Source: Candidatus Odinarchaeota archaeon
GTDB lineage: Archaea; Asgardarchaeota; Baldrarchaeia; Baldrarchaeales; DXJG01
Direction: 5' to 3'
NCBI GenBank assembly: GCA_021158895.1
Contig: JAGGSW010000033.1
Location: forward strand, 1 to 38,381
Length of the DNA stretch: 38,381 nucleotides
Shown: positions 16,487-24,220 of the stretch, piece after piece
Numbering within the stretch: position 1 is the stretch's first letter
Layout: each line of letters opens with the position of its first letter
Position numbers and translations under genes: made by a program
Notes under the pieces: generated by a model
What the model was told of the DNA's origin: nothing
Database searches by the model: none
The model's input: the letters and a program-made list of their open reading frames with translations, nothing else

Positions 16487-18436
16487 TCATATGGCTAACA
16501 GCTCCTCAACCTTTTTCGTAAAGCGAGACCACCACTCTTTTGCAGATTTTTCAAGGTTGCTTGTAAATTGTTTACACCATTCTTCTGATTCAAATTCGCA
16601 TGCAGCTGACTTCATTAACTCCAATAGTCTTTTACTGTCCCAGAATGTTGGCAAAGCATTCGCTTTCCTCTGATATTCCACTAGCAGTTTATAGTACTTC
16701 TTTGCATGTTCAAACGGATCGATATTTAGCCCATAAACTTCCCGATAGAGCTTTGATAATAGTCCCTCTGCTAATCTTCTGTGAAATCTGCACCAACCAG
16801 CATTGTCCATCGCATATTCTTTCACGGCTCTATCTAACGCTACTGATGCAAATAGTTCTGGGTCTGAAAAAACATTAGCATAGTAAGTCCAATACCTTCC
16901 AAGAACATACAATGGAGCTATCATTCCAGGAGTCCAATAGTAATTTGGTGTTATATGTCCATTTTCTCCATAAGGAACATAAACAGCTACGTCTTCAAAA
17001 CGTATATTTTGCTGTTCAATTCTATCTTTAAACATTTCGTCTAATTTTTTAGCAGCTGCCCTAAGACCATTATCCATAACTAATCCGAGTATGCTGTTAT
17101 CTCCCCGTATTATTTCATTAATAAGTTTAACAGCAAGTTGAGCATTATGTTTAGAATATTTAACGTCGTAATTCTGTGGATCAAAATAGGGTTTAGCATC
17201 AATTCCCACTTCTTCTGGTTTCAACAAATCTTTTTCAAGAAGTTCAAATATCCACCCTAAAATATTACCAGTTTCTATAGCATCTAAACCTGCTGAATCA
17301 ATTTCTCTTATGACCCTGTCGGCTTCATATATGTCGAAAACCCCTATCATTGGACCTGCGCCGTGATACGGTTCATAATCTACATGTTTACCTTGTCTAA
17401 CTTTTTTACATTTGACAGGGCACGGTTCTCCACACGTGAACCAGTTGCCAGTATCTATAGCTTCCTTTTTAAAGGGCTTATGGAAGTACTCCATTAGAAT
17501 GTTAAAGAGTTTTTTACGTTCCTCCTTAGATAGATATATCATTTTCCAATTAAATAAAGGAACTTTATCCTGATAGTGTGGATAATTTGAACCAAATGTT
17601 CCTCCAGCTCTATACTCATGCGCGTAGTGATACTTATTGGTTGAAAGACGTAGAGATTCAATATAGGAACTATCAAGAACTTCTGCAATAATACTATCCG
17701 CCACAATGAATTTTGATATATCTTTTAATGGGAAACGTGGCTGATACTGTCCTCCACCTATAATCCCTGCAATCCCGTGCGATCTAAGTAGAACGCTTCC
17801 CCCTCCACCTCTAGCAGCCCAATCTTCCACGAGTATTCGGCGCTGATTATAATCTAGGCTAGGAGCATAAAGTCCTGCCAGTGATGTTTTAGCGGCTGCG
17901 GGACCTACTAGAATCATACGCGCTCTATTCTCTCCAATAAAATCCCAATAATTATCAATTATATAATATGCCAGAGCCTCGGTTCCTTTGAAATTCTTAT
18001 AACCCGTATATATGTCCCAAAGTTTCCTTTCCTCCAATGTTATGATATTTACGTCTACTTTTCCGTTTTGGTCTCCTTTTACGAAAATTAATGAAGGCAA
18101 TTCAGATTTACCTTCAATGCAGATCGCATCAACACCTGTTCTCATGAAACTATAGGCAGCGCCGCCTACTGCTGATACATGTAAACCTCTAGTCAGGGGG
18201 CTTCTAAAAACGGCAATAAGTCTATGGCTTCCATAAAACATACTTCCTGCAAAAACACCTTTCCCAACAAGAAGAACATTATGTGAATCATAGACATCAT
18301 ATTTATAACTCTCATAGATGTCTAAATGCAATTTTATACCAGCATCTAAGGGGCCTAAAACATCATTCTCAGATTCTTCAACTCTAAATTTACCCGTTGA
18401 AGCATTGATGTAAAGTATCTTGTACTTAAGGCTCAC
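16487..18436 (-). CDS. Aldehyde:ferredoxin oxidoreductase family tungsto/molybdoenzyme
   Basis: AOR enzymes oxidise aldehydes to acids using a tungsten (or molybdenum) bis-pterin and one 4Fe-4S cluster, reducing ferredoxin. The N-terminal domain has the family stretch VGGAAYSFMRTGVDAICIEG (90-109). Cluster cysteines are C335, C339 and C343 (CX3CX3C) and probably C549 in DNAGWC. The pterin-binding motifs DXXGLD (DSAGLD, 380-385) and DXXGXC (544-549) are both present. Length 649 aa is typical. The spacing CX3CX3C is wider than the CX2CX3C of characterised AORs, so the substrate class cannot be assigned. GTG 18436 has GGAGGT seven bases upstream, and a box A ATTTAAAA near 18475-18484. No moaD-like or pterin synthesis gene is adjacent. 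Confidence 0.88.
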   Translation of the reverse strand: MSLKYKILYINASTGKFRVEESENDVLGPLDAGIKLHLDIYESYKYDVYDSHNVLLVGKGVFAGSMFYGSHRLIAVFRSPLTRGLHVSAVGGAAYSFMRTGVDAICIEGKSELPSLIFVKGDQNGKVDVNIITLEERKLWDIYTGYKNFKGTEALAYYIIDNYWDFIGENRARMILVGPAAAKTSLAGLYAPSLDYNQRRILVEDWAARGGGGSVLLRSHGIAGIIGGGQYQPRFPLKDISKFIVADSIIAEVLDSSYIESLRLSTNKYHYAHEYRAGGTFGSNYPHYQDKVPLFNWKMIYLSKEERKKLFNILMEYFHKPFKKEAIDTGNWFTCGEPCPVKCKKVRQGKHVDYEPYHGAGPMIGVFDIYEADRVIREIDSAGLDAIETGNILGWIFELLEKDLLKPEEVGIDAKPYFDPQNYDVKYSKHNAQLAVKLINEIIRGDNSILGLVMDNGLRAAAKKLDEMFKDRIEQQNIRFEDVAVYVPYGENGHITPNYYWTPGMIAPLYVLGRYWTYYANVFSDPELFASVALDRAVKEYAMDNAGWCRFHRRLAEGLLSKLYREVYGLNIDPFEHAKKYYKLLVEYQRKANALPTFWDSKRLLELMKSAACEFESEEWCKQFTSNLEKSAKEWWSRFTKKVEELLAI

Positions 18437-18542
18437 TTAATAAACCTCCTTCTGAAGTATGAAAATTAAAGTCCTTTTAAATCTTTAGTCCCTCTCCTCG
18501 TAAAAAATATATTATATAAAAATCAAATTAGTTCCCTCAAAG

Positions 18543-18551
18543 CATTTAAAA
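18543..18551 (+). promoter_or_regulatory. Box A (TATA-like) for thpR
   Basis: CATTTAAAA lies about 40 bases before the ATG at 18586, predicting transcription start near 18572, just ahead of the GAGGG ribosome-binding site. Confidence 0.45.
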
Positions 18552-18585
18552 CCACATATCAAAAATAGTCCAAGAGGGAACAACT

Positions 18586-19152
18586 ATGGAAAAAATTAGA
18601 GCCTTTATAGCAATTGACATCGATGTCCCAGATATTGTAAACAAAATTATACAAATACAAAAAGAAATAGAAAGTTTAAATGCTGCAAAAATGAAGTCAG
18701 TGGAACCACAGAACCTTCATTACACAATACGCTTCCTAGGAAACATAACAAACGAACAAGTGGATGAGATATACAAAATAATGCAAAAAGTTGAAATAGA
18801 ACCATTCCAACTCATTGTGAAAGGAATAGGAGCATTCCCAAGTATTAGTAGACCTAGGGTGATTTGGGTAGGAGCTGGAGAAGGCTCTGAAAAAATTATA
18901 AATATATATAACCAAATAGAAAAGGGATTAAGAAAATTGGGCTTTAAATCAGAAGGAAAACAATATGTACCTCATTGCACAATTTTCAGAGTAAAATTCA
19001 TCACTAAAAAACCGATGTTAACTAAAAAGCTAATGGATTTAACGGATATCACACTAGGGGAAATGGAGGTAAAATCTGTGAGACTAAAAAGAAGCCAGCT
19101 AACACCAAAAGGCCCTATATACACTACACTAAGAGAAATAAAAGTAAAATAG
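18586..19152 (+). CDS. thpR: RNA 2',3'-cyclic phosphodiesterase (2'-5' RNA ligase family)
   Basis: A 188-residue 2H phosphoesterase with the two catalytic motifs LHYTIRFLG (HXTX, first half) and PHCTIFRVK (HXTX, second half). Such enzymes hydrolyse 2',3'-cyclic phosphates or join tRNA half-molecules through 2'-5' bonds in vitro. The start MEKIRAFIAIDID is the family standard. GAGGG is seven bases upstream of ATG. It is a single-gene unit divergent from the AOR gene and directly upstream of the intron-containing tRNA-Pro, though a link to tRNA splicing is only suggestive. Confidence 0.92.
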   Translation: MEKIRAFIAIDIDVPDIVNKIIQIQKEIESLNAAKMKSVEPQNLHYTIRFLGNITNEQVDEIYKIMQKVEIEPFQLIVKGIGAFPSISRPRVIWVGAGEGSEKIINIYNQIEKGLRKLGFKSEGKQYVPHCTIFRVKFITKKPMLTKKLMDLTDITLGEMEVKSVRLKRSQLTPKGPIYTTLREIKVK

Positions 19153-19310
19153 ATATATGAACTTAAAATTAAGCTAAACTAGCTTCACGTAATGCAAGAT
19201 AAACCTTAAATGTCAAATATATAGATACAACTCAGATATAACAGCCAGCCAAAAACCGTCCAACCCACTTACGCAGATTTTCCAAAACTAAAGATGGGGC
19301 CGTAGTCTAG

Positions 19311-19335
19311 AGGAAAGCAAAAGCCTTCCGGAGAA
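19311..19335 (+). other. tRNA intron in the D-loop (after position 15)
   Basis: The 25-base insertion forms a hairpin GGAAAGC-AAAA-GCCTTCC with one A·C mismatch. GTCT of the exon can pair with GGAG (19330-19333) through three of four pairs, with 3-nt bulges AGA (19309-19311) and AAC (19334-19336); cleavage after the second base of each bulge gives exactly this intron. The outer helix is missing, so it is a relaxed HBh'-type motif. Confidence 0.75.
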
Positions 19336-19358
19336 CTTGGTAGGATGCCAGCCTGGGG

Positions 19359-19385
19359 ACCTGCAAAACTAAAAGCAGGCCAGTC
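19359..19385 (+). other. tRNA intron at canonical position 37/38
   Basis: A perfect hBHBh' motif: anticodon stem CCAGC/GCTGG, central helix CTGG/CCAG (4 bp), 3-nt bulges GGA and TCC, and intron stem CCTGC/GCAGG. Cleavage after the second base of each bulge removes 27 bases and leaves loop CTGGGGC. Confidence 0.92.
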
Positions 19386-19606
19386 CGCTGGTGGTCCCGG
19401 GTTCAAATCCCGGCGGCCCCACCAAATTAAGTTAAAGAATATGAAAAGTGAGTTTTCTTCGATGTAATCTATTTACCTGTTTTGAAAAATTGTGTTTGAG
19501 ATTTTTGTACCAAAGTAGCAAGAAATTTGTATTAGCATCTAACTTAGAAATTAATTGCATGTAATCATAGTTTTTGCTGCGTCATTAATGGCTTATTGAA
19601 ATTTTG

Positions 19607-20983
19607 TTATTTTGCTGTTTGTAGGTAGTTTCTTACTTGTTTTATTATGTTTTCTATTTGGGTTTTTGCTGTTCCAGCGTAGTTGTATGGATTTAATGCT
19701 TGTTTTATTTCCTCTTCTGTTAGGTAGTTCTGAACAGTTTTATCGGTTTTTAAAACATCGAAAAAGTCTATGTTGTTTTTGTATGCTTTCATTGCGCATC
19801 TTCTAATTATTTCATGTGCCTCTTGTCGTCCTATTCCCTTTTTGACTAGTGTTAACATAACTGCTTCAGCCATTATTAGTCCTTTTGTCAAATTAAGGTT
19901 TCTTTTCATGTTTTCTGGGTAAATTCTTAATCCTTTGAGTACTTTTTTCATAGTTTTTAACTGTTCATCTAGGAGGATACATGCCTCCGGTACCATTGTT
20001 CTTTCGCACGAACTGTTTGTGAGATCTCTCTCATGTTCTATCACTACGTTTTCTAATGCAGCAACAGCTAGGCTTCTTAGTATTTTTGCCAGTCCGCATA
20101 TTTTTTCGGAGCTTATTGGATTTCTTTTTTGAGGCATTGTGCTTGATCCTACTTGCACTTCTTCTTTAAACGGTTCTTCCAGTTCATGAATTTCTGTTCT
20201 TTGAAGATTTCGTATTTCTCTTCCAAATTTGTCTAGTGAGCTTGATATTAGTGCTAGTAGGCATATGAATTCTGCTAGTCTGTCTCTTGGTACTATTTGT
20301 GAAGATATTTCTGCAGGTTTTATGCCTAGGTATTTCATGGTGAGTTCTTGTACTTTTAGCGCATTTGGTCCGAATCCGGCTTGCGTTCCTACTGCTCCGC
20401 TCATTTTTCCAACGCATACTCTTTCTTTACATTGTCTTAGTCTTTCTATGTGTAGTTTGATTTCGTTTGCCCAGATGGCAAATTTGTGGCCTAATATGTA
20501 GGGTATTGCATGCTGTCCGTGCGTTCGTCCTACACAGATTGTTTCTTTATTTTTTTCTGCTAGATCTATTAGTAGGTGTGCTATTTCGATAAGATCTTTT
20601 TCAATTATGTTGATGGCTTCTTTGATTTGCAGAGCTAACACTGTGTCTAGGATATCTGAACTTGTTGCTCCTAGGTGTATGTATTTTCCATAGGGGCCAC
20701 ATACTTCTGTAAGGGCTTTTATGACAGCCATTGTTTCATGTTTAATTTCTTTTTCTATTTCGTTTACCCTTTCAAGTTTTACGTGTTCTATTGTCGCCAT
20801 TTTTGATATATGTTCAGCTGCTTTCCTTGGGATGTTTCCAACTTCTGCATGGGCTTTTGCTAGTGCTGCTTCTACTTCTAGCATTTTTTGTAGCCAGTTT
20901 TCTCTGTCAAAGATTTTTCTCATTTCGTAACTGCCGTATCGATAATCGATTGGATGAATTAAGAAGAACCTTTTATCTTCCAT
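19607..20983 (-). CDS. purB: Adenylosuccinate lyase
   Basis: PurB catalyses two steps of purine synthesis: SAICAR to AICAR, and adenylosuccinate to AMP. The fumarase/aspartase superfamily signature SSTMPQKRNPISSEK is present, together with GATSSDILDT and GRTHGQHAIPYILGHK. The N-terminus HPIDYRYGSYEMRKIF is typical of the archaeal enzyme. Length 458 aa is normal. ATG 20983 has AGGTG seven bases upstream. It sits 65 bases downstream of hel308 on the same strand and may be the last gene of the GINS-mcm-hel308 unit, or have its own promoter. Confidence 0.96.
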   Translation of the reverse strand: MEDKRFFLIHPIDYRYGSYEMRKIFDRENWLQKMLEVEAALAKAHAEVGNIPRKAAEHISKMATIEHVKLERVNEIEKEIKHETMAVIKALTEVCGPYGKYIHLGATSSDILDTVLALQIKEAINIIEKDLIEIAHLLIDLAEKNKETICVGRTHGQHAIPYILGHKFAIWANEIKLHIERLRQCKERVCVGKMSGAVGTQAGFGPNALKVQELTMKYLGIKPAEISSQIVPRDRLAEFICLLALISSSLDKFGREIRNLQRTEIHELEEPFKEEVQVGSSTMPQKRNPISSEKICGLAKILRSLAVAALENVVIEHERDLTNSSCERTMVPEACILLDEQLKTMKKVLKGLRIYPENMKRNLNLTKGLIMAEAVMLTLVKKGIGRQEAHEIIRRCAMKAYKNNIDFFDVLKTDKTVQNYLTEEEIKQALNPYNYAGTAKTQIENIIKQVRNYLQTAK

Positions 20984-21048
20984 TTTTTACACCTATTTAA
21001 GTTAAAGATTTGTTTTGTAAGATTTAATAGATCGGGCTTTAGGAAATA

Positions 21049-24000
21049 TTAGCTATAGTCTGTTAGTCTTTTTTGTTTTTTCTCTTCTTTCTTCAATAGA
21101 ACTACATCATTTTCAGAAATCTCCCCGCCAATTTGTTTCTTAATGTTTTTCACGATTTCTGGTCCAATTAATGGTAGGGATAATAGTTCCCTTACTGTTG
21201 CTTTTTGTAGGTCAAATATGGTCTTGAAACCGTATCTGTAAAGTATCCTTGCTCTGACTCTTCCAATTCCTTTCAAACGAACCAGTTCTAATAGTTCTTC
21301 TCTTACACCGTGTTTTACTCTTTGTCTTACCTTCCATATTTCTGAAATTAGATCGTCTCTTTTAATTATTTTTGCTATTTCTTCGGCAGCATAGAGAAGC
21401 CAGTCCGCTGTTTCAACTATTCTTAGGAGATCTCCCGATCCTATTCCGTAGTTTTCAAGCATCTCATCTTCTGTCTTTTCATCTATCCAATCTTGTAAAA
21501 GCTGAGCTACTTTAACCTCTGAAAGAAACCATTCATACTCGGTGGGTTGTGCTAGGTAGTCCGGTACTTCAACTAGAAATTCATCGTAGTGCATATCTAC
21601 AATTTCCATGAATTTTTGGTAATCTTTGCGGCGAAGATACAATTTTACCATATCAGGAGTATGAGAAATTAGGTGGAGGAAAGATAGTGTGGTGGCTTTT
21701 TCTTTTTCAGCATTTAGTAGACCATCACGTATAATTACGGCTGTGAGAGGGTCAATGTAGAGTTCAGATACTCTTTTGCCTAAAGGTGTTGGTAAGAATA
21801 CTTGTTCCCTCTTTACTAGGAGCTCTTCAGTAATTAAAAAGTTTAAAATTCTTCTTATAACGGATTTTATGTTTTCAGGATCATATTGGTAAGCATAAAA
21901 TGTTTCGTTTATGAATTTTAAAAGGGATCTTTCGCTGTTTGCGTAACCCGCAGCGACAGTTGAGAGCACATGTGTTCTGAGTACTTGTTCATTTGCAAGC
22001 TTTGACCAGATTTTTTCAGGTTCACCGAATATGTAGGTTTCGAATAGTTGTTTCTTTTCTTCTTCGCTTTTAGCTATTAGTATGGCTTCCCCATATTTAT
22101 CATATTTTGGCCTTCCTGCCCTTCCTGCTTGCTGTTTATATTCTAGTATTGGAATAGGGTAACGTCCTAGATCTGATTCATAGCGATAATAATCTCTTAT
22201 TATAACACGTCTGGCTGGAAGGTTTACTCCAGCCGCTAGAGTAGGTGTTGCACATATTATTTTGATAATATTTTGCCTGAAAGTGTTCTCAATTATTTTT
22301 CTATGTTCGTAGTGTAGTCCAGCATGGTGAAAGGCGACTCCTCGTTTAACTAGCTCGGCAAGTTTCTCGCTCTGCTGTGTTCTAGTCCCTCTCCTCAATA
22401 TTTCGTCAGCTACTTCCGCAAGTGCTCTTTGCTGCGTTTTTGACAGAAGCTTTGGCAAGATTTTTGCTATTTTTGTTGCCATGCTTACAGCTGCCCTACG
22501 AGTGCTGAGGAAAACAAGGGATTGTCCTCCTTCGTATACCGTGTCTATGGCCAATGATACCACAGGGTTACTGTCAAATATTTTAAGTCTTTTTATAGTA
22601 CCATCATTAAACTCTATTACCTCCCCGTCAAATATTCCCTCTTTTAGAATCACTGGCCGCCAGTTACTTAGCACTAGTTTGGCGTTTAGCCAGTCAGCAA
22701 TCTCTTCTGCATTTTTTATCGTTGCACTTAAAGCTAAGAATTGTGCGTTTGGATTTACCTGTTTTAGTCTAGATAAGACTACTTCTAAGGTTGGTCCTCT
22801 ATGGGGATCATTAATTAAATGAATTTCATCCGCAACTATTACAGTGAGTTTATTAATCCATGGGGAATGATGACGTAGAAGTGAATCGATTTTTTCATTT
22901 GTATTGTGGCATATGACTCCGCCGATGCCCGCAATGAAGTTCTCACACCTAGGAACGGATAAGTCATATACGTAGTTTGATGATGGAGGTACTTGAACGA
23001 TTTTCTTAACTTTTGCAAAAGCAAAGTCCGAGTTCAAGATTCTTTTTATTTTTTCAAGTTCTTTAAGTAATGTTAATCCTGTTTTGGAAATATCGTAGAG
23101 ATAAAATTTGTTTTTGCCTTTTATTCTTATTAGTCCCTTTTTTAATAGAATTTTTAGATGAAAATTAACTTTTGACTCGTCAATCCTTAAGAATGAGGAT
23201 ATCTCTCTGATATTGAGTTCTCCACGATTTGCTAGCAAATTAAGAATTCTGGTTTTTGTAGAATTTTCCTCAGAATTTATTAATTTGAGGAGGTCTTCTC
23301 TACTAATTCTCTCTGCGGGATAATTGGGCGTTTTGTTGCTTAAGTGTCTCAATACGGTTTTTATTTGGTCTATAGGTAACATGCAAACAGTGTCTGTTTC
23401 TTGTACTTGTGGAGAATTTGAATAGTTTGATTTCACCTCATGATTAGTAATTTTGAAAGGAAACTTTTTAGGAATGAGTACATAGTCTCCTATTTGGATT
23501 TCAGATGTCTTTTTTGCTTTTATATTTAAATTTTCAAGAACATACACACTGTGACTACCAGTTACAGTTACTTCTCTTCCAGTTTCAAGCTGTAGTTTAT
23601 AGAGTGGCTCTGTTATTTTATGTCGAACTATTTTACTGATTTTTCTAAAACTTATACGATAACTCTCAGGATCAAATGCTAGGGTTTCGTAATTAAGATC
23701 TGATATGTCCAAAATTTCACATCCACTTGAATAGATTACTCTGTTTGATTTTTCTATTAATTTATCTACGAATTCCCCTATTTTAACGATTTTAACAGTT
23801 TTGTTTTCTTTAATTACTACGGGTTCATTATAATCTACAGAGCAAACAATAATGTCATAGTTTTCGAGCCATTTATCTGATGAATCGTAGTCACCTGTAG
23901 ATAATGCTACTTTTACCCCTATTTGTTCATATTTTTTGAATTCTTCGTATTTTTCATTGGCTAGAGCTCTTAATGGTACTAAATATAGGGCTTTGCCACC

Positions 24001-24201
24001 TTCATTTAAGATTGATTTTAACATTGCTAGCTCTGCTACAAGAGTTTTTCCAGAGGCTGTTGGTATGGCTAAAACTAAATTCTCATGATTAAGAGCCCCT
24101 TTTTTGATGGCTTCTTCTTGTGGAGGATATAAATTCACTATTCCCTGTGAGATAAGTAGTTCTTTTATTTTTTGTGGTATGTCTAGCTCTTCTATTTTAA
24201 T
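21049..24201 (-). CDS. hel308: Hel308/Hjm superfamily 2 DNA helicase, intein-containing
   Basis: Hel308 unwinds lagging strands and remodels stalled forks. Motifs: Q region LYPPQ, Walker A AIPTASGKT, DEIH (ADEIHLI), ATPTLAAGVNLPARRVIIRD, and motif VI QQAGRAGRP. The C-terminus has the ratchet and helix-loop-helix domain with GIGRVRARILYRYGF, and ends QKRLTDYS, close to a PCNA-interacting (PIP) box. An in-frame intein of 313 residues lies between DIIVC and TNEKIDSLL; without it the protein is about 737 residues, normal for Hel308. The nearest standard start, GTG 24138, would lose the conserved N-terminus. Reading further upstream gives KIEELDIPQKIKELL in frame from an ATT at 24201, with GGGGG nine bases before it and a stop just upstream of that; I take ATT as the likely start. 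The mcm stop codon is only 19 bases upstream. Confidence 0.93.
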   Translation of the reverse strand: MKIEELDIPQKIKELLISQGIVNLYPPQEEAIKKGALNHENLVLAIPTASGKTLVAELAMLKSILNEGGKALYLVPLRALANEKYEEFKKYEQIGVKVALSTGDYDSSDKWLENYDIIVCSVDYNEPVVIKENKTVKIVKIGEFVDKLIEKSNRVIYSSGCEILDISDLNYETLAFDPESYRISFRKISKIVRHKITEPLYKLQLETGREVTVTGSHSVYVLENLNIKAKKTSEIQIGDYVLIPKKFPFKITNHEVKSNYSNSPQVQETDTVCMLPIDQIKTVLRHLSNKTPNYPAERISREDLLKLINSEENSTKTRILNLLANRGELNIREISSFLRIDESKVNFHLKILLKKGLIRIKGKNKFYLYDISKTGLTLLKELEKIKRILNSDFAFAKVKKIVQVPPSSNYVYDLSVPRCENFIAGIGGVICHNTNEKIDSLLRHHSPWINKLTVIVADEIHLINDPHRGPTLEVVLSRLKQVNPNAQFLALSATIKNAEEIADWLNAKLVLSNWRPVILKEGIFDGEVIEFNDGTIKRLKIFDSNPVVSLAIDTVYEGGQSLVFLSTRRAAVSMATKIAKILPKLLSKTQQRALAEVADEILRRGTRTQQSEKLAELVKRGVAFHHAGLHYEHRKIIENTFRQNIIKIICATPTLAAGVNLPARRVIIRDYYRYESDLGRYPIPILEYKQQAGRAGRPKYDKYGEAILIAKSEEEKKQLFETYIFGEPEKIWSKLANEQVLRTHVLSTVAAGYANSERSLLKFINETFYAYQYDPENIKSVIRRILNFLITEELLVKREQVFLPTPLGKRVSELYIDPLTAVIIRDGLLNAEKEKATTLSFLHLISHTPDMVKLYLRRKDYQKFMEIVDMHYDEFLVEVPDYLAQPTEYEWFLSEVKVAQLLQDWIDEKTEDEMLENYGIGSGDLLRIVETADWLLYAAEEIAKIIKRDDLISEIWKVRQRVKHGVREELLELVRLKGIGRVRARILYRYGFKTIFDLQKATVRELLSLPLIGPEIVKNIKKQIGGEISENDVVLLKKEEKKQKRLTDYS
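22903..23841 (-). other. Hel308 intein with winged-HTH insertion (no LAGLIDADG)
   Basis: The 313-residue intein begins with Ser1 (SVDYNEPVVIKENK), has block B VTVTGSHSVYV and ends YVYDLSVPRCENF...VICHN before extein Thr. Starting at Ser rather than the preceding Cys restores an extein DIIVCTNEK, the right length against other Hel308. Instead of a LAGLIDADG endonuclease, the middle (about residues 278-365 counted from GTG 24138) carries a winged HTH: TRILNLLANRGELNIREISS, then KVNFHLKILLKKGLIRIKG. Cis-splicing is required to give active helicase. Confidence 0.88.
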
Positions 24202-24220
24202 TCTTTATTTCCCCCGTTTG

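Larger units (their letters stand above)
19296..19424 (+). tRNA. tRNA-Pro(GGG) with two introns and encoded CCA
   Basis: Acceptor GGGGCCG (19296-19302) pairs fully with CGGCCCC (19414-19420), followed by A and an encoded CCA (19422-19424). The T-arm is CCGGG-TTCAAAT-CCCGG. The anticodon stem CCAGC/GCTGG encloses loop CTGGGGC after splicing, giving anticodon GGG. The D-stem is GTCT/GGAT, with loop AGCTTGGTA. Removing a 25-base D-loop intron (19311-19335) and a 27-base anticodon-loop intron (19359-19385) leaves a standard 74-nt tRNA plus CCA. G15-C48, T8 and A9 are all as expected. Both splice sites fit bulge-helix-bulge cleavage by archaeal splicing endonuclease, though the D-loop one is relaxed. 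Confidence 0.93.

Noticed and set aside
19153..19295. Additional small RNA upstream of tRNA-Pro
   Set aside because: AT-rich with a TATA-like TATATAGATA near 19218, but no box C/D or stable structure was seen; it may only be leader or promoter.
23839..23844. Cys99 as first residue of the Hel308 intein
   Set aside because: Starting at Cys would leave an extein one residue short (DIIVTNEK); starting at Ser100 gives the family length (DIIVCTNEK).
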